Shown: positions 1 through 20,720, numbered from the stretch's first letter. The stretch: DNA of 64,000 nt from Cristatella mucedo (GCA_009760855.2 WPIO01000101.1:241501-305500), one strand, 5' to 3'. Numbers and translations: made by a program. Notes: generated from the letters alone by a model not told the origin.

Positions 1-144
1 CACGCTCTAACGATGTATCCACGCGCAAGAGAGGGAGAGAGAGGGAGAGAGGGAGAGAGAGAGAGAGAGAGAGTGAGTGTAGAGCACTTCCTTGGGTTTC
101 CAGGAGTTGAAGCCATGACGTTCGATGCGAGGACCATGCTTCTA

Positions 145-232
145 TTGCAGTTTATGTTAAGTGCCTAGAAAAATATTTTAATATCTGTGAGGGCGCAATA
201 CAAGTGTATTATTATTAATATTATCATAAGAG
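145..232 (+). repeat. LINE 3' tail (relic)
   Basis: Matches the LINE hairpin tail (AAGTGCCTAGA, then TCTGTGAGGGCGC) followed by an ATT tract. Only the terminal segment remains. Confidence 0.6.
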
Positions 233-611
233 AGCTCACTGGAAGCGCTACCTTATTATTTATTATTATGCGGCAGCTTTGCAACGCATCGCAGCGCCCA
301 TTCCAGCCTGACGTCGATTATCCGCTAGGTCGCCAGGGCATTAAGGTCGCGTCTGGTCAAGGTCGAGTCACGCGTGCGAGAGCAGCGCTCAGCCACTCGT
401 GACTAGGCTCAGAAAAAATATATTTATTGGGCAATACATTGCATTAAATTGTTAAAAAATATATATTTTGGATTGGATGCCGTAACAATATCAATATATT
501 GTATTGCCCAAATGAAAACATCTATATTATTTTAACACTCATCGGGCAGTTTAGCTTTTCAGTTTTAGCAGCACTTTCCGAGTCCTGCGTCTGATCGCTT
601 TGTGTGGATCA

Positions 612-785
612 CGGTGAGCCGTGATGGCACACTAGGTAAGGCGGTTGCTTTCACGACCTCGTTACCGAAGTCGTGGGTTCGATTCCTGCGGTGGGCGATT
701 CTTTATCGCCACTGCAAGCGGTGGTGATAGCCGTAAAGGCTCTTCTGTCGCCTAACAAAAAGAGCTGTTTAATGAGCTAGGACTG
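612..785 (+). mobile_element. tRNA-derived SINE (family A)
   Basis: The tRNA-like head has an A-box-like TGGCACACTAGG (624-635) and a perfect B box GGTTCGATTCC (676-686). A shared body follows, with CTGCAAGCGGTGGTGATAGC and CGTAAAGGCTCTTCTGTCGC. It is near-identical to the copy at 57802. Confidence 0.8.
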
Positions 786-1029
786 CGTAAGTCCGAGCAG
801 CATGCTTGGTAGGCACGATCTCATAATTTTAATTCGATAACATTGACGATATATATTGCATTGTTTGTAATTACAATAATAGTATATTATATTTTTTTCT
901 ACGGCAATGTAAATATATGTCATTTTAGCTTTGAAAATTTACAAAAAAATAACAACACCATTGTTCTGAGGCCTACTTTTGTACTGTAGTGCCAAGATTC
1001 TAATGCTGAAGACTTTAATACTCTATTTC

Positions 1030-1160
1030 AAGCATGATTTTACTTACCATTCAATTGCATTTCACTTTACAGCAAATTTAAAGCGCCTAGAGAGAGATTA
1101 AGTTCTCTGAGGGCGCTTTATCAAGTGAATTATTATTATTATTATTATTATTATTATTTC
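1030..1160 (+). repeat. LINE 3' tail
   Basis: The last 100 bases of the LINE 3' UTR, including the segment GCGCCTAGAGAGAGATTAAG and an (ATT)n tail at 1131-1157. Close to the copies at 24723-24833 and 54150-54266. Confidence 0.75.
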
Positions 1161-2389
1161 TCTTCGAGTGCCCCGTCTTTAAATCGTGTCTACGGCCGTA
1201 CTCCCTAGAGCCAGCCCAGCACCTACGAATGTCGCCGTGCAGCGACCAGCGATCGGATGCATTCCTTCCTGCCTTCCTCTCTTCTCTTCTCTGCTGCTTC
1301 ACTCTCCTCTTGTTTCTCCTCTTCTTTATCTCTGCTTTCCGTTGGCAACCACTCGGCAACTCGTCCGAAGCAGTTGCCAAAGCCACTTTTATTTCTACGC
1401 AGACTGCGAGCGTGATGCCGTCAACGAGCACGGTTTACTCTGCCGGCGGGGGCGGGGCGGGGGCGGGCTTAGTCAACAGACCGACCTAATTGCTCCGTCG
1501 CGGGCGCCGCTCGTTCGCGCGCATGCATCCTGTCAGTGCGCAGACGCTCGCAGTGCGAGATGCCGCCTTTCTCGGCCGCAGCGCTGCTCACATGGACTGA
1601 CAGGAGTATTTGAGCCAGTCGCTGCCAGCTGACTTGTCCCTGTTTATTACCCTGGACGCCCCGCGCTCGCAAAGCCCGGCAAAGACCTCCCAGTTTTTTA
1701 CAGCGCTGCTAACTATTCAGCTTATGCGGCGTCTTTAATGGATACGCACTTCTCTGCTGCCAGCACCTTGGCGATACCAGGATGCTCAAATAGTAGCCAG
1801 GGTCTGCTTATTTTGTTAAATCAGCATTCAATAAAAAGTTTTATATATCGTTTTTTGGCTTACAGCTTCTCCCTAGACAGAGACGCTAAACCTTAAGAAC
1901 CTCAACCGTAAACTAAGTGCATGCACAACCTAATCACTAAACCCTTAAAATAGAAACTAAAAGCACATAAATCCAAAACACGTAACCCTGAGTACTAAAC
2001 TGTAAAACCAAAAAGATAGCTCTAAAACGTGTTTACTTAATGTGAATACTGTATAGGCAGACGTTAGCTTCCACGTTGAACATCCTGATCTCGGCATAGT
2101 GCACAAGGCTGAAAATTTTAAAGCTGAAAATGGGCCGTTTGTTGGCGAGACCATTAGACTGCATTAGCTGCGCGAGCGCAGCCTTATTTCCGCCTCGTGT
2201 TTCCCTTAATTCGTCTTAAGCTTTACTTTCTGGTGCACGCTCTTCATCTCAATGACCTTCACTTGTTTCGGGCCGCATTGAATCGCATTCTGCCAAAAAT
2301 CTATCCGCACTTTATCCTTTGCTGATACCAGAGGCTTGCATCGAAATTCGGCTAACTCTCTCACGGATCCACCGATCGCCCATGTTCGT

Positions 2390-4700
2390 TCTTGCAACAA
2401 ACGGCGGCGGCGCCTCGTGTCCTCGGCGGCGGCGGCGGCGGCGTCTGCGCGCCGCGTGCACACCCGCAGCTCAAAGTCAAAGTCAAGGTCAAAGTCAATG
2501 CTTGCGCACCCGTCGAACGTTGGGCTCAAGAACTGACCTCCTACGCAGCGCAGCGCCAGCTCGCTCTTCGTCCGATGCGGCGCCCGGCGCCGAGGTTTGT
2601 TAACAAATGCCCGTGCGCGCGCACAATGCCGGCCGCGGTGTCCCCTTTATTCGCTTCGCACCAGGCGGATCGATCGGCAGCGGCACGCAGCGCTCACGCG
2701 CTGCTGCTGCATCGACTTTCGGCGAAGCATTCGCGCTCCTGCTGCAGCGCGGCTCCGCAGACGGCGAGATGACCGGCCCGCGCTCGCGCGCGCGGGCGCC
2801 GCCGCCGCAGATTCACTCATTCGACGGACCTCGGCAGCCATGAGACGCTCTCAGACGCAAGCGACGGTAAGCGCGGCGGCTGCCGCGGCTGCCGCGGCAG
2901 CCGCATCGCAGTCCGCTCTCGTCGCCGCCGTTCCTCCCCCCCCCCCCGCGCGCGCGTATTTCGTGGTGCTAGCGACGCCGTCAAAAGTGGCGGCTCGGCG
3001 TGCTGCGCCGGCCGCGCGCCTCTTCGCACGCCGGTTTGGCCACGCGGAGGCACGCCGTCGAGGATTGGCCGTCGAGGAGAGCGCGACTGCCTTCGCGGGA
3101 GCTGCGCGGCGACTTCGAGCGCTGCGCCGGAGGAAAAAGAGAGGCGACGGCGCGCGTGCGGCCGCTCGCCGCGTGGCCTGGCGAGCATCCGCTGTCGCGC
3201 TGACCCATCCGATGACGACGACGACGGAGGCTGACATCAGCCGGTCTAGCTGAAGCGATCGGTGACCGCAAAAGCCTGAGCTCGAGGCGAGCGCGGCCGC
3301 CGCGGGGGAGGGGGCGCGGCGGCGCGGGCGGCGCGGGCGGCGCGAAGACAACGAGAGCAGCCAGGCTCGCAGGCGCGGCGACGCGGCGTGAACGCGCCGC
3401 CTCGCGGCCGCCTCTCGCAGGGTGCTCGAGTAAGCGGCAGCGGCCGTTGATATCCACCAGCCACGCGAAAGACAGCGAGTTGAGATACAGCGAGTTGAGC
3501 ATTCGACGCGCCGCTACGCGGACCTCTCGTGGACCCCGACTGGTCTTTCTCGAATAGCTGCCCACACGCGCCAGTACGCTCGCGCGCGTTCTCATGCAAT
3601 TCACTGCAATCGGCCGATGCCGCAGTTCGCAGCTATCCACCGCAATTCACTGGCTTGCACGAGAGCGCTTGCGTGAAACGGTGCGAACTTTCGTGGGTAC
3701 ATTTGAACGATAGCGCGGTGTAATGTGCAATCGCAAGATGCAGCTTCGCGAAGACAACTTCTGATGGGTTTGCGGTCGGATTGATGTGGTGGCCGGCGCC
3801 TTCGCAGCCCTTTTACGAGAGAACGCCGGAGCGCAGTGGTGTGACACTTGGTGGGTACATTATTGCGACCGCGAACCAAGTTATCCAGTCGAAATTTGAT
3901 CTTCACACCGCCTGATTTTTGGTCGATTTCTGCTCGATTAGAACGGATTGCTGCGGAACGATCGCAGTGAGTGAGTTACCGCTTATTCTATTGGGGGCGA
4001 TTCGTCGAACTACGGCTCGAGAGCTGCGGTGTGACTCTCGCTCCTCCGCGCGCCAGCCCTCAGCGGCCGGATCCTGCAGCCGCCGCATGACCTCTGACCC
4101 CTGACCTCTGACGCGCGGCGCAGCTGATGGGTGATCCTCGACGGCCGCCATTCGTTGCAGCGGCGGCTCGCGCTGGCTGCCCTCGTCGTCTCGAGACTTG
4201 CGGCCGTCGTGAGAGCAGGTGAGGCGACGACGTCGAGGCTGGCTCCTACATCGGCGGCCACGGAGCGATAGCCGCTACTTCCCGCCTCGCGGCCGTTCCT
4301 CCGCCTCGCGTCCGTCCGCGTCGTCGGAGTTTCGCGTCCGACGAGCGATTGCTTGCACTTTGGCAGTCCTCCCCTTTCCCTTCCCCTTCCCCCCGCCGCC
4401 CGCCCGCCCCTCCCCCGACGACCGTCGCCTGTGCCGCGACCGAGCTGCGCCTGCGACGGCGATGCGGCGCAGGCGGCGGTCACGCGAGCGCTACCCCGCT
4501 CCTACGCTGAAAGACGCGGTTGGCGCGACTGATGCTTCAGCACTGCACGTCCTAGACCGTGGAGCTCGCTTCCGCAGCTGCTCGAGCACCGGCGTCTGCT
4601 CTCGATGCTGCCGCCGCTGCTGCCGATGCTTGCTTTATGGCGGTCCCGAGCTGCTGCTCACACTTCTTCGACTGCTCTCCTGACTCCATTGTTCACCGCA
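2390..4700. promoter_or_regulatory. CpG-rich block, probable promoter/first-exon region of the CCP gene
   Basis: Very GC- and CpG-rich DNA with GCC/CGG runs, in contrast to the AT-rich sequence before it. A candidate first exon has ATG at 2840 and a consensus donor (ACG|GTAAGC) after 2866, but it ends in phase 0. The first CCP exon needs phase 1, so a further exon would have to lie between them. The many long open frames here on both strands are a by-product of GC richness, and I call none of them coding. Confidence 0.4.
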
Positions 4701-6320
4701 GACATTAAACTAGCTAGGTCCACTAGGCGTCGCTGACGCGCTTCGCCCGAGCGGCCGCCGCCGCCGCCGTGATGCATCCCCCAAGCTGTGCTGCCGTCGT
4801 GCTATCGCCAAGGACGTCACATCGCCAAGGGCTCGTTGGAATGGTTGCTCACCAGTTCCGTTCGGGAATAGCAACGAGTTCGTGCGGATTAATTGATTTC
4901 GAACATTTTTAATTTCTAAATACAGAGCTACCGGAAGCCGTCTGCTGTCAGAGTGAGTGCCGACACAGGATTTCGCCACCGCCGCGAGCGCGTAACGATC
5001 CCACTGTGGAACCTTCGGGTCGCCGGTCCTGTGCTCTGCCGATTAGCTACACAAACTAGGTTTCTTACGCTATCCAACACAGGGCCTTAGCTCCTTGGGT
5101 TTAAAGTTGTCCTTACGCGTTCGAGATGGTCTTTTTTCAGCTTTTCTCGGAGATGAAATCTCTATACCGGCTCAGTATAACTCGCTGCACGGGAAGCAAT
5201 AGCCAAGGATTGATGACGTAATTTGCGGCACCACGCTTAGACGAGCGAGCCATGGCGCAACAGTATCACGCTTTGACCAGCTTATGCCAAAACGCAGACG
5301 AACACACTTAGGGGGCGCCACCGGTTTTCACGAGCCTTGGTTAGTAGCATGCGCTGAATCATGCACGGGTATGCACGCGAAGCGCACAGAAACAAGAAAG
5401 GCAAGTTCGCTGGGGCGGGCGCACGCAAAGCTGAGCGGAGCGGATGCATCGCGAAGTGATCTGAGATTCGAATGGCGCAAAGTCACCGCTTGAACAGACG
5501 CTTGAATCGACACGCGGATTTCCGCGGAAGACCGCCATCACAGGTGCAAAGTGAGAAGTGAGCTAGCTTAGCTAGCACAGCGTCCTTCTAACGCAGCAAT
5601 GCTGCGAGTTAACGGTGAAAATATTTGCGCACTTGTCAGGCAAGAAATGCGGCGGCGCATTGCAATTTTACTTATGAAATTGCTTATAAGTCGAAGATTT
5701 TGGCGAAACTGGTAGCTTCGCGGGAACGACTCGAATGAGAGCGGGTTCAAAGTCAGACTGGGACTTTGCCGAGGAATGCTCGCTGTCCTTGCCCTCTGCC
5801 CTCGCTGTGCAGCGCAGCGAGTCCGCAGTGCACGCCTTAAACGGCAACACTCGCAGCCACGCAAATATGCTCCACTAACAGAAAGTCGCGCTGTTTTGGG
5901 AATGCTAACCGATTGCAATCCGCGCATCTCGTGGTGGTGGCTGCAATCGGCCGCTTCTACTCAGCAACTCTCCAACTCTCTGCTCTCCGGCTTAATGGCA
6001 CCGCTGCTGCTGCACGCATGGCACTGGCTACTTCTTTATCGTAGAGCGCTCGATTTGACTCGACGACCGCAGACTGCTTGCTGCCCGCTAGTCCCGCGGC
6101 GCTCGCTGCCAGCCGTAACAGCGAGCCGACTACAGAGCGTTTCTTACACAAGACTCGCGCACGCTCGTACGGCCGGGAAACGGCATCCGTTCCTTCATTT
6201 TCTACGCACCTCGAGACATTTCTTCGCCAGACAATACCAGCTGCATCCGCTTACACGCTTTTCGCGAGCGCGCCCGCTCGCGCTGCCGCGCCTGCCGCCA
6301 TGGGGGACGCTTCTTTGCAG

Positions 6321-14749
<8,429 letters not shown>

Positions 14750-14954
14750 CGGTGGTGGTAGCGACAGGCCGCAGAGACGGCCTCGCGCCGCCTGCCCTCA
14801 CGTCAGCGCACTGTCGGACCCGCTGACGCTGCCTGTTAGAACGCAGTCGACCACCCTCCGGCTGCGGCCAGCGACCTGCTTAGGCGACCTCGAGCATGCA
14901 AGCGAGCGGGCTGAAGGCAAATTAAAAACTCATATATATATTTTCCGGGTTGGC

Positions 14955-14960
14955 AATAAA
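14955..14960 (+). terminator. Polyadenylation signal AATAAA of the CCP gene
   Basis: A canonical AATAAA hexamer about 205 bases after the TAG stop at 14747-14749, which suits a short 3' UTR ending near 14975-14985. Confidence 0.6.
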
Positions 14961-15368
14961 ACGTGGCAGCATGCTGGACGCCGAGCCGGTGGAGACATTG
15001 CTTGACGCTACAGGGCGCGCGAGCGCGCCGGCAGCCGGCGATGCCTCAAAGCTTCGCCGAAGAAGAGCCGCTGCTCCTGTAGTGCATCGAGGCCTTGACC
15101 TTTCTCGCCTGCGCTTTCGCCGGCGTCCTCCTGCTATCGCTCGTCCTAAGCCTCGCCGAAGACGCGCTTTTCTGGAAGTAGCGTAAAGGCAGCTTCGACG
15201 CAGCTGACGCAGCGACTCTGCTGCCGCCGCCGCGGTAGCGTCTGAGATGAATGCGAGCATCCATTTGGCATAACGCGCATCGTGCAATTGACGGTCAAGA
15301 GAGCCGAGCTGTGTGGCAGCGATGCGCACGCGGATGTGGCAGACGAGGGCCGGCTGACCCCGGCGATC

Positions 15369-15450
15369 GCCGCCTCCGTTGAGCAATCCAGCATGGCCGC
15401 CTCCGTTGAGCAATCCAGCATGGCCGCCTCCGTTGAGCAATCCAGCATGG
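15369..15450. repeat. 27-bp tandem repeat, three copies
   Basis: Unit starting GCCGCCTCCGTTGAGCAATC, repeated exactly three times. The length is a multiple of 3, so frames stay open, but no gene is supported around it. Confidence 0.9.
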
Positions 15451-15637
15451 CCGCCACCTGCGCCCGCCAGCCAGCTCGCGAGCGCCTGCCTGCAGGAAGC
15501 GTCGAACGTCGCCGCGTGAGACGTGCAGAGTCACGACCGGCAGAGCTGGTCGTTTACTACTCGTCTCGTGCTACCTCCGCTTGCTTTGTGCAGCGCTTGC
15601 TCGAGGACGTGCGCGGCTTCAATTTCTGACGATATTT

Positions 15638-15722
15638 TATATATTATTATATATACATATATATTATATATATATATATATATTATATATATATATATAT
15701 ATTATATATATATATATATTTC
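15638..15722. repeat. (TA)n microsatellite, interrupted
   Basis: TA repeats broken by ATTATA motifs, downstream of the CCP gene. Confidence 0.9.
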
Positions 15723-15869
15723 TGGCCATGTGGCCGACAACCGACGTGGCACCGCCTCCCTGGTGAAGCACTAATACGCAGATCTTTCATTCCTATAGAC
15801 ACGATACAATTCATCGGCCCTCCTACGAGCCCTTTAATAGCTTCTACTATAGGGAGGGAGCATACAATT

Positions 15870-15870
<1 letters not shown>

Positions 15871-15927
<57 letters not shown>
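15871..15927. repeat. (CT)n microsatellite
   Basis: Pure CT tract of 57 bases. Confidence 0.95.
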
Positions 15928-15931
<4 letters not shown>

Positions 15932-16749
15932 GCACGTTAGTCTTGCGCTAACGACAAAATTGATTTTGTCGTTTGCTTTTCAAAAAAACCACTGCCGATT
16001 TAAGGCCCGCACTCGCTTACACTTGCAACATTTGTCATCATCAACGTCGAAATCAACAAGACGGCCGCCGACTGCCGTCGCGCCGCCGCTGCGCTTCCGG
16101 TTGGTTTTCGAGCCGTCGGTTACGGCGGCTCCAGTCGGTCCGGTCGTCGGTCGGACCGATTCGGTGGACTACGTAGGAATGGCGCGAACGAGTCCGGTTT
16201 TCGACCGCTGCCGCTCCGCCCTGGCCGCGTCCTAAGCGAGCGGCTGGCTGCGACGGCCTGGCCGCGGACGCGAGCAGCCCCGCGTTTTCCCGCTCTCTCT
16301 CTCTCTCTAGCCGTCCTCAGCTCCCATTGGTTTCCCGTTGGTAAGCAAAAACACTGCCGCATCGCCACTCAGTGCCGCCGAGAATCATCGCTGCGATGCC
16401 ACTCACCATCTTCCGGCTGCCATTGCTTCTGCTGGTGGACGCCCGAGCGACAGTTTTCTGCTTCTTTGCAAGCAGCTTGGCTGCTTTGCGCCTTTCCTTA
16501 AACGCGATGTGGCGCGGCGCCTATTGAAGCGCAAAAGAGCAGACCAGCAAGCCACCGGAAATAGCGCGAACGGCGCTGCCGTCGCGATATTGTTGAAACG
16601 ACGTTTTCAGCCTTGCAAGAAACGTATACAGGGTAAATATCATGGACATATAGATCAAGACGCAAAAACACAAAGCGATAGATGTCGAAACGTTGAAATC
16701 AGCCACGCTAAGATGGCCCAATAGATTATAAGCGTTTGCGTAATTGCAA

Positions 16750-17115
16750 CCTATAGGAGCGGCTGCACCAGTTTCAGCCTCCTCGGTCCTCAAGTCCTCA
16801 ATGGGCAATAAAGTAGGTGTTCCATTCCAAAAGCTTAAAGACCGCTGGCGATAGAAGCTTTTTCTCTGCGGATCTTAGACTGAGGAACTCACTTTCACAA
16901 TTTTTGCGCAACGACATCTACCCTTCTGCTGCCGACTGTGGCCCATCCTTTCCAGCCTTCATGAGCTGCTAATTCCATGCTACTCACTACATCAACTGCC
17001 CTCCTGACTCAGCTATGCTTCTCCGATTATCTCTGTTGCGTGATACAAAGTCTGTTGGCTACCAAATGCGTACCGAAAGCCACTTAGGCTTTGAGTGCGC
17101 TACAAAAAAAGTAAC
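16750..17115 (+). repeat. Dispersed repeat family D, probable 3' end of another retroelement
   Basis: Shares a segment (CTTAAAGACCGCTGGCGATA, CTGCTGCCGACTG, GACTCAGCTATGCTTCTC, TACCGAAAGCC) with 31290-31861 (-) and 43620-43940 (+). The 3' codons read ...PDSAMLL...YRKPLRL and then a stop in the better copies. The upstream LWNSLPQF resembles the end of a LINE ORF2. Confidence 0.6.
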
Positions 17116-17479
17116 ATCCACATAGTTTTTGTGGCTGTGTGGATATGCAGACGGAGGGACGTTACATATACATTACATTACACGCGCCGTGTGTAAAAAA
17201 AAATTAGCCACTCGTTCTATGGGCTTCGTAGTGAGTAGTACGTAATACACGTGGCTCTCGAGTAGCCAGGGCTGCAACGACTAAGCTGTTGACTCGCTGT
17301 TTCAAGTTGCGGTCGCTCTTCCAGGCCGCCTTTCCTTACTACTCCTTGTCATTCCTGTGTATACGCAGAGGCGCAGTGAGACCTTTCAGAGCCCGGGACA
17401 AAGCTGAAAATGGCGTCCTGTCTCCTTATACAAAATTGCTGCAAAATAGCTCCACATAAGAAGAAATGCAAACAACACA

Positions 17480-18760
17480 CGCTAGCAGGCATATTGAGTC
17501 ATGAAAGTCGGCCTTGGACGTGGCAAACTAGTCTATTACAGCTTAAAAGTCAATATTTTCCAGTGTTTCATTCTCTGAACTTAACAAGGCCAACTCAGAG
17601 AGCTAATCTTGCCCCAGTAGTACTCTCAGATAAGACAGGATCATTTTTAGCTTGCTACAGGAACGTTCACAGCTGGCAACTGATGCAGCTATGATGCGAA
17701 AAACTTGCAAGGCAACTCTCAAATTAAGAAATACATATTCTCCATATCTGAAAATGAAAGACATGAGTTCCAGCAGCGTCTTTAGTGCCGATTCGTGACG
17801 TGTGGCAAGAAGCATTTTACAGTTACATATTTCGTTGTGCAGTTCCATTTCATCGACGTCTGAACAATTGAAGCCTCCAAGATCTAGAGATTAGTGGCGG
17901 AGTTTGATCTAGTTAAGTGTCTTCAAAGCATGATCAACTTCAACCAGTAACCAATTTAGACATGAAGATAGTAAAACGGGAAAATCTAGTCGTAATTTCT
18001 TGTCTGGGATAGTCTATGCTGTCCTTCATTATTCTTGAAATCTCCTCCTCTGCCGTGAGACCGACATCTTGAGAGAATTCTACAGGCATCTGTGTCCTTC
18101 GGAGGATTCTTCGTTCAACTCCAACTTCCCACAAGGCACATCTTTTTTTGGCATCTAGTAGTGATTCTTAGCATAGGTCTCCTCGGAATCTTTACTCCTC
18201 AATCTCAATAGAGAGGAGGTCACAAGAGGCGACTTTGAAATTCATCATTGGATCCGACAGTCTTTTCTGAATTTGCTCAATATTCCTAAAGATGCTATAC
18301 CAAAATGACGACGGAGCCAACAAGTTGAAGTTCAAAATACAGGAATGTAGGAGACTGCCAGCTTCACTTCTAGCTTCTAGTGTTTCACTTGTATCCTCAG
18401 ACACTTGCTCCAAAAGACCTACAATGCTGTGCAGTCCATCAGTTTTCACAGCCTCCACTCTTGTGCTCCACCTTGCAGCAGAGTCACGTTTGACAGCGAT
18501 GGCTAAGAATATCTGCGGTTTTACCAGCCTCAGAGTAGATCTCGAAAAGAATAAGCACGCGCTCTTTCTCGTTCTAAACGAGGTGATGACAACTGAATCT
18601 TGTTTTGCAGCATGAACTCCTGCTAAGTTAAAGCTATGGATCACGGTTTACAAATATTTCCTTCCCATTTCTGGACAGAATTCTCTCTTGGACACCTGAC
18701 AAGTGTCCAGACACGACTGCAGCATTGTCGTAGCACGGCCAGTTAAGTAAGCCTAGCTTG
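17480..18760 (-). pseudogene. hAT-type transposase relic (ZMYM1/TTF-domain-like)
   Basis: Read on the minus strand from 18760 down, the pieces are: CYDNAAVVSGHLSGVQERIL; then, after a frameshift, FNLAGVHAAKQDSVVITSF; AARWSTRVEAVKTDGLHSI (18470 region); EIEQ-type helices; DVGLTAEEEISRIMKDSI (18050 region); and the C-terminal hAT dimerisation motif NLRVALQVFRIIAASVASCERSCSKLKMI (17700 region). After another frameshift and stops comes SENETLENIDF (17560 region). The order matches ZMYM1-like hAT transposases, which animals often carry as domesticated or dead copies. Several frameshifts and stops mean no protein is made. The N-terminal zinc finger and part of the catalytic core are missing. Confidence 0.8.
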
Positions 18761-19613
18761 TGCGGTCTAATAGTGTGTCGGTGCTCAGCCACGGCACGCC
18801 GGCTCGCCCTTGACTTGACGCAGCCCGCCTGGGGCAGGCAGGCAGGCAGGATGAGGCGAGCCGACGGGGAGACTGCAGTTGAAACGCGGACGGAGGGATG
18901 AGCGGATGCGCTACGAGCGCCAGCCGAGTACACAGTAGGTAAAGCCTCCTCGACGATTCCAGGTCGTCGTGTGCGTGCCGCCTGAGCGGCAGGAGACAGC
19001 TTGGTCTAAATCTGTAAACATTCTTAACTAGCTCAGCCATACAGTCAAGTTGGTATTCTCCCATGAAAAATTTAAAAAAAAGGTATGCATAATCCATTCT
19101 GCTTGTGGCGCCTTGACGCCTTGGCGCCTCTTGGCCTTGATGCCCTGGGAGATCTGTCCCTCTCCCCACCCCTTGCTACGCCTATGTGAAACGATGCTGC
19201 ATCGACGACTCGCTAATCTCGTGCTTCATGGCACATTCAGCTTCAGCGGTGCAAGGTCACAGGTCGGCAAGGATGAGCATAGACGTACGAGCGCTGCGCT
19301 TGTGGCCTAATGGTACAGAAGTGGCCACAGCGCGATATGCATATATTAATATTTATTAAAATATTTAATGTATGTACTTTAGTCAGCGATGCCCTGCCCT
19401 GCCAAGGTCGCGGGTGCTACCCGGGCCTCCCGGTTCAGGAACAAGAACCACACGGCTTCCGAGTCGGTAATGGCGTCGGAGACGCAGTGCCGCCTTAAAA
19501 CCGTCCTTTCCGCGCGTGGAATGCCGAGGTCTGCTAGGCAAGCTTCATTATTCGGCCACCAGCTGCCGCCCGACCACGAAGAGCCTCACCAGTGCCGACC
19601 GGTAGCCAGCAGT

Positions 19614-19615
19614 TA

Positions 19616-19650
<35 letters not shown>

Positions 19651-19692
19651 TATATATATATATATATATACATATATATATAATATATTTAT
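19614..19692. repeat. (TA)n microsatellite
   Basis: Interrupted TA tract directly before a truncated SINE. Confidence 0.9.
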
Positions 19693-19694
19693 AC

Positions 19695-19815
19695 CAAGAT
19701 CGTGGGTTGAGTCCGGCATAAGGGGATTTTTTATTGCCCACTGCAAGCAGTAGTGATTGCCGTTAAGGCTCTTCTACCGCTCTACAAAATGAGGCAGCTA
19801 AATCAGCTGTGAGCA
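19695..19815 (+). mobile_element. SINE (family A), 5'-truncated
   Basis: It starts at the B-box region (GATCGTGGGTTGAGTCC) directly after a (TA)n tract and contains the body (CTGCAAGCAGTAGTGATTGC, TTAAGGCTCTTCTACCGC). Confidence 0.65.
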
Positions 19816-20193
19816 TCGTCGTCTCCTCGATGTTCGCCAGGGAGCATAACATGACGAGCCGATGGATAATTTTGCTCATAAAAATCTAATCTTTGATTAG
19901 AGTTGTAAGATTAATTATATTATAGTTATATATTTATATTTATATTTATTTATTTATTATATTTTATATTTTTATTTCTATGTCGACGCATTCGACGCGC
20001 GGACGTAGGTACGTGGCTCTACCGCGGGGACATCGTAAGCAATTAGTACGCTTAGCTCACGCCGCGCGAGCACCGCGTAGGCCCCCCGCCCTCCAAGTAC
20101 GCAAATGCTGCGAGGATCCAGCGTCGTCCGACAGCGCGCGTCTACCTGGCAGATTCGTTACAGGTCGTCGCCCGGCGATGTAAAGCGACTTAC

Positions 20194-20562
20194 CAGGTAC
20201 TTTTTGAAAGCCTTGGTATACTTGGCTTTCAGTCGCAGAGACATCTTTTCGTAGGGCAGCTTCTCCTTGCTCGACAGGCTGTTCCACGCGGACGCGCCTA
20301 AACGCCAGGTCAGAGGGCGCCAGGTCAGAGGGCGCCAGCTAGGTTTTCGGTTAGCTCGCGGAGCCTGCCTGAATGAGGCGCGTGGGCGACGTCGGAAAGG
20401 GAGCGCGCGCGAAGAGACAGCAGTCTTACCGCGGGACACCATCTCCGTGACGTCGTAGCCCCTGTCGCCGTTCTTCTTGCGGAAGTCGCGCATGAAAAGC
20501 AAGTAAGCGGACTCGTAGCGCTTCGGCCTTTCCGGGTCCCTCTTGGATCTACCGCCGGCCAT
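20194..20562 (-). CDS. HMG-box protein, first two exons (partial)
   Basis: The ATG is at 20562. Exon 1 is 20562-20430 and ends in phase 1 at a GTAAGA donor. Exon 2 is 20297-20194, after a TTTAG acceptor, and ends in phase 0 at a GTAAGT donor. The joined 79 residues form one HMG box: a basic start (RDPERPKRYESAYLLFMRDF), a central GASAWNSLSSKEKLPYEK and a lysine-rich third helix ending AKYTKAFKKYL. The S/A-Y-x-x-F of helix 1, the Trp of helix 2 and the K-x-x-Y are in their expected places. HMG boxes bend or bind DNA in the nucleus or mitochondria. I cannot tell an HMGB-like protein from a TFAM-like or other single-box protein without the later exons, which I could not find between 18.8 and 20.2 kb. 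The intron (20298-20429) holds a short tandem duplication of GGCGCCAGGTCAGAG type. Confidence 0.75.
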
Positions 20563-20697
20563 GTTTGCACGCTCTCAGGAAGGTCGCTGACCGCGGCCGT
20601 ACACTGCCGACGCCGTCAAACGTATTGAGTGCGTCATAATGCGGAGGCCCTGACGAGGACCTATTATTCCCCTCACTACCAAAGTGGCTGCGTCAGC

Positions 20698-20720
20698 CTC
20701 TCCCTCTCTCTCTCTCTCTC

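Larger units (their letters stand above)
14975..17400. other. Intergenic stretch without a supported gene
   Basis: Downstream of the CCP gene. Apart from the tandem repeats and the family D copy listed separately, it is GC-rich to 16.7 kb and AT-richer after that. Frames at 15960-16720 are open by composition and show no family motif. Confidence 0.5.

Noticed and set aside
612-700. tRNA gene
   Set aside because: A and B boxes are present, but the sequence recurs with a shared non-tRNA body and does not fold as a complete cloverleaf; it is a SINE head.
2319-3640. Many overlapping Ala/Arg-rich frames on both strands
   Set aside because: GC-rich composition leaves few stops; no domain, no consistent splice pattern.
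4127-4218. Signal-peptide-like frame (RRLALAALVVSRLAAVV) ending in phase 1 at GCAG|GTGAGG
   Set aside because: The only suitable frame has an in-frame TGA at 4125 and no ATG after it; the ATG at 4127 is in a different phase.
19389-19561. Third exon of the HMG-box gene on the minus strand
   Set aside because: An acceptor-like AAG and open frames exist, but phase, donor and peptide give no convincing continuation of the protein.
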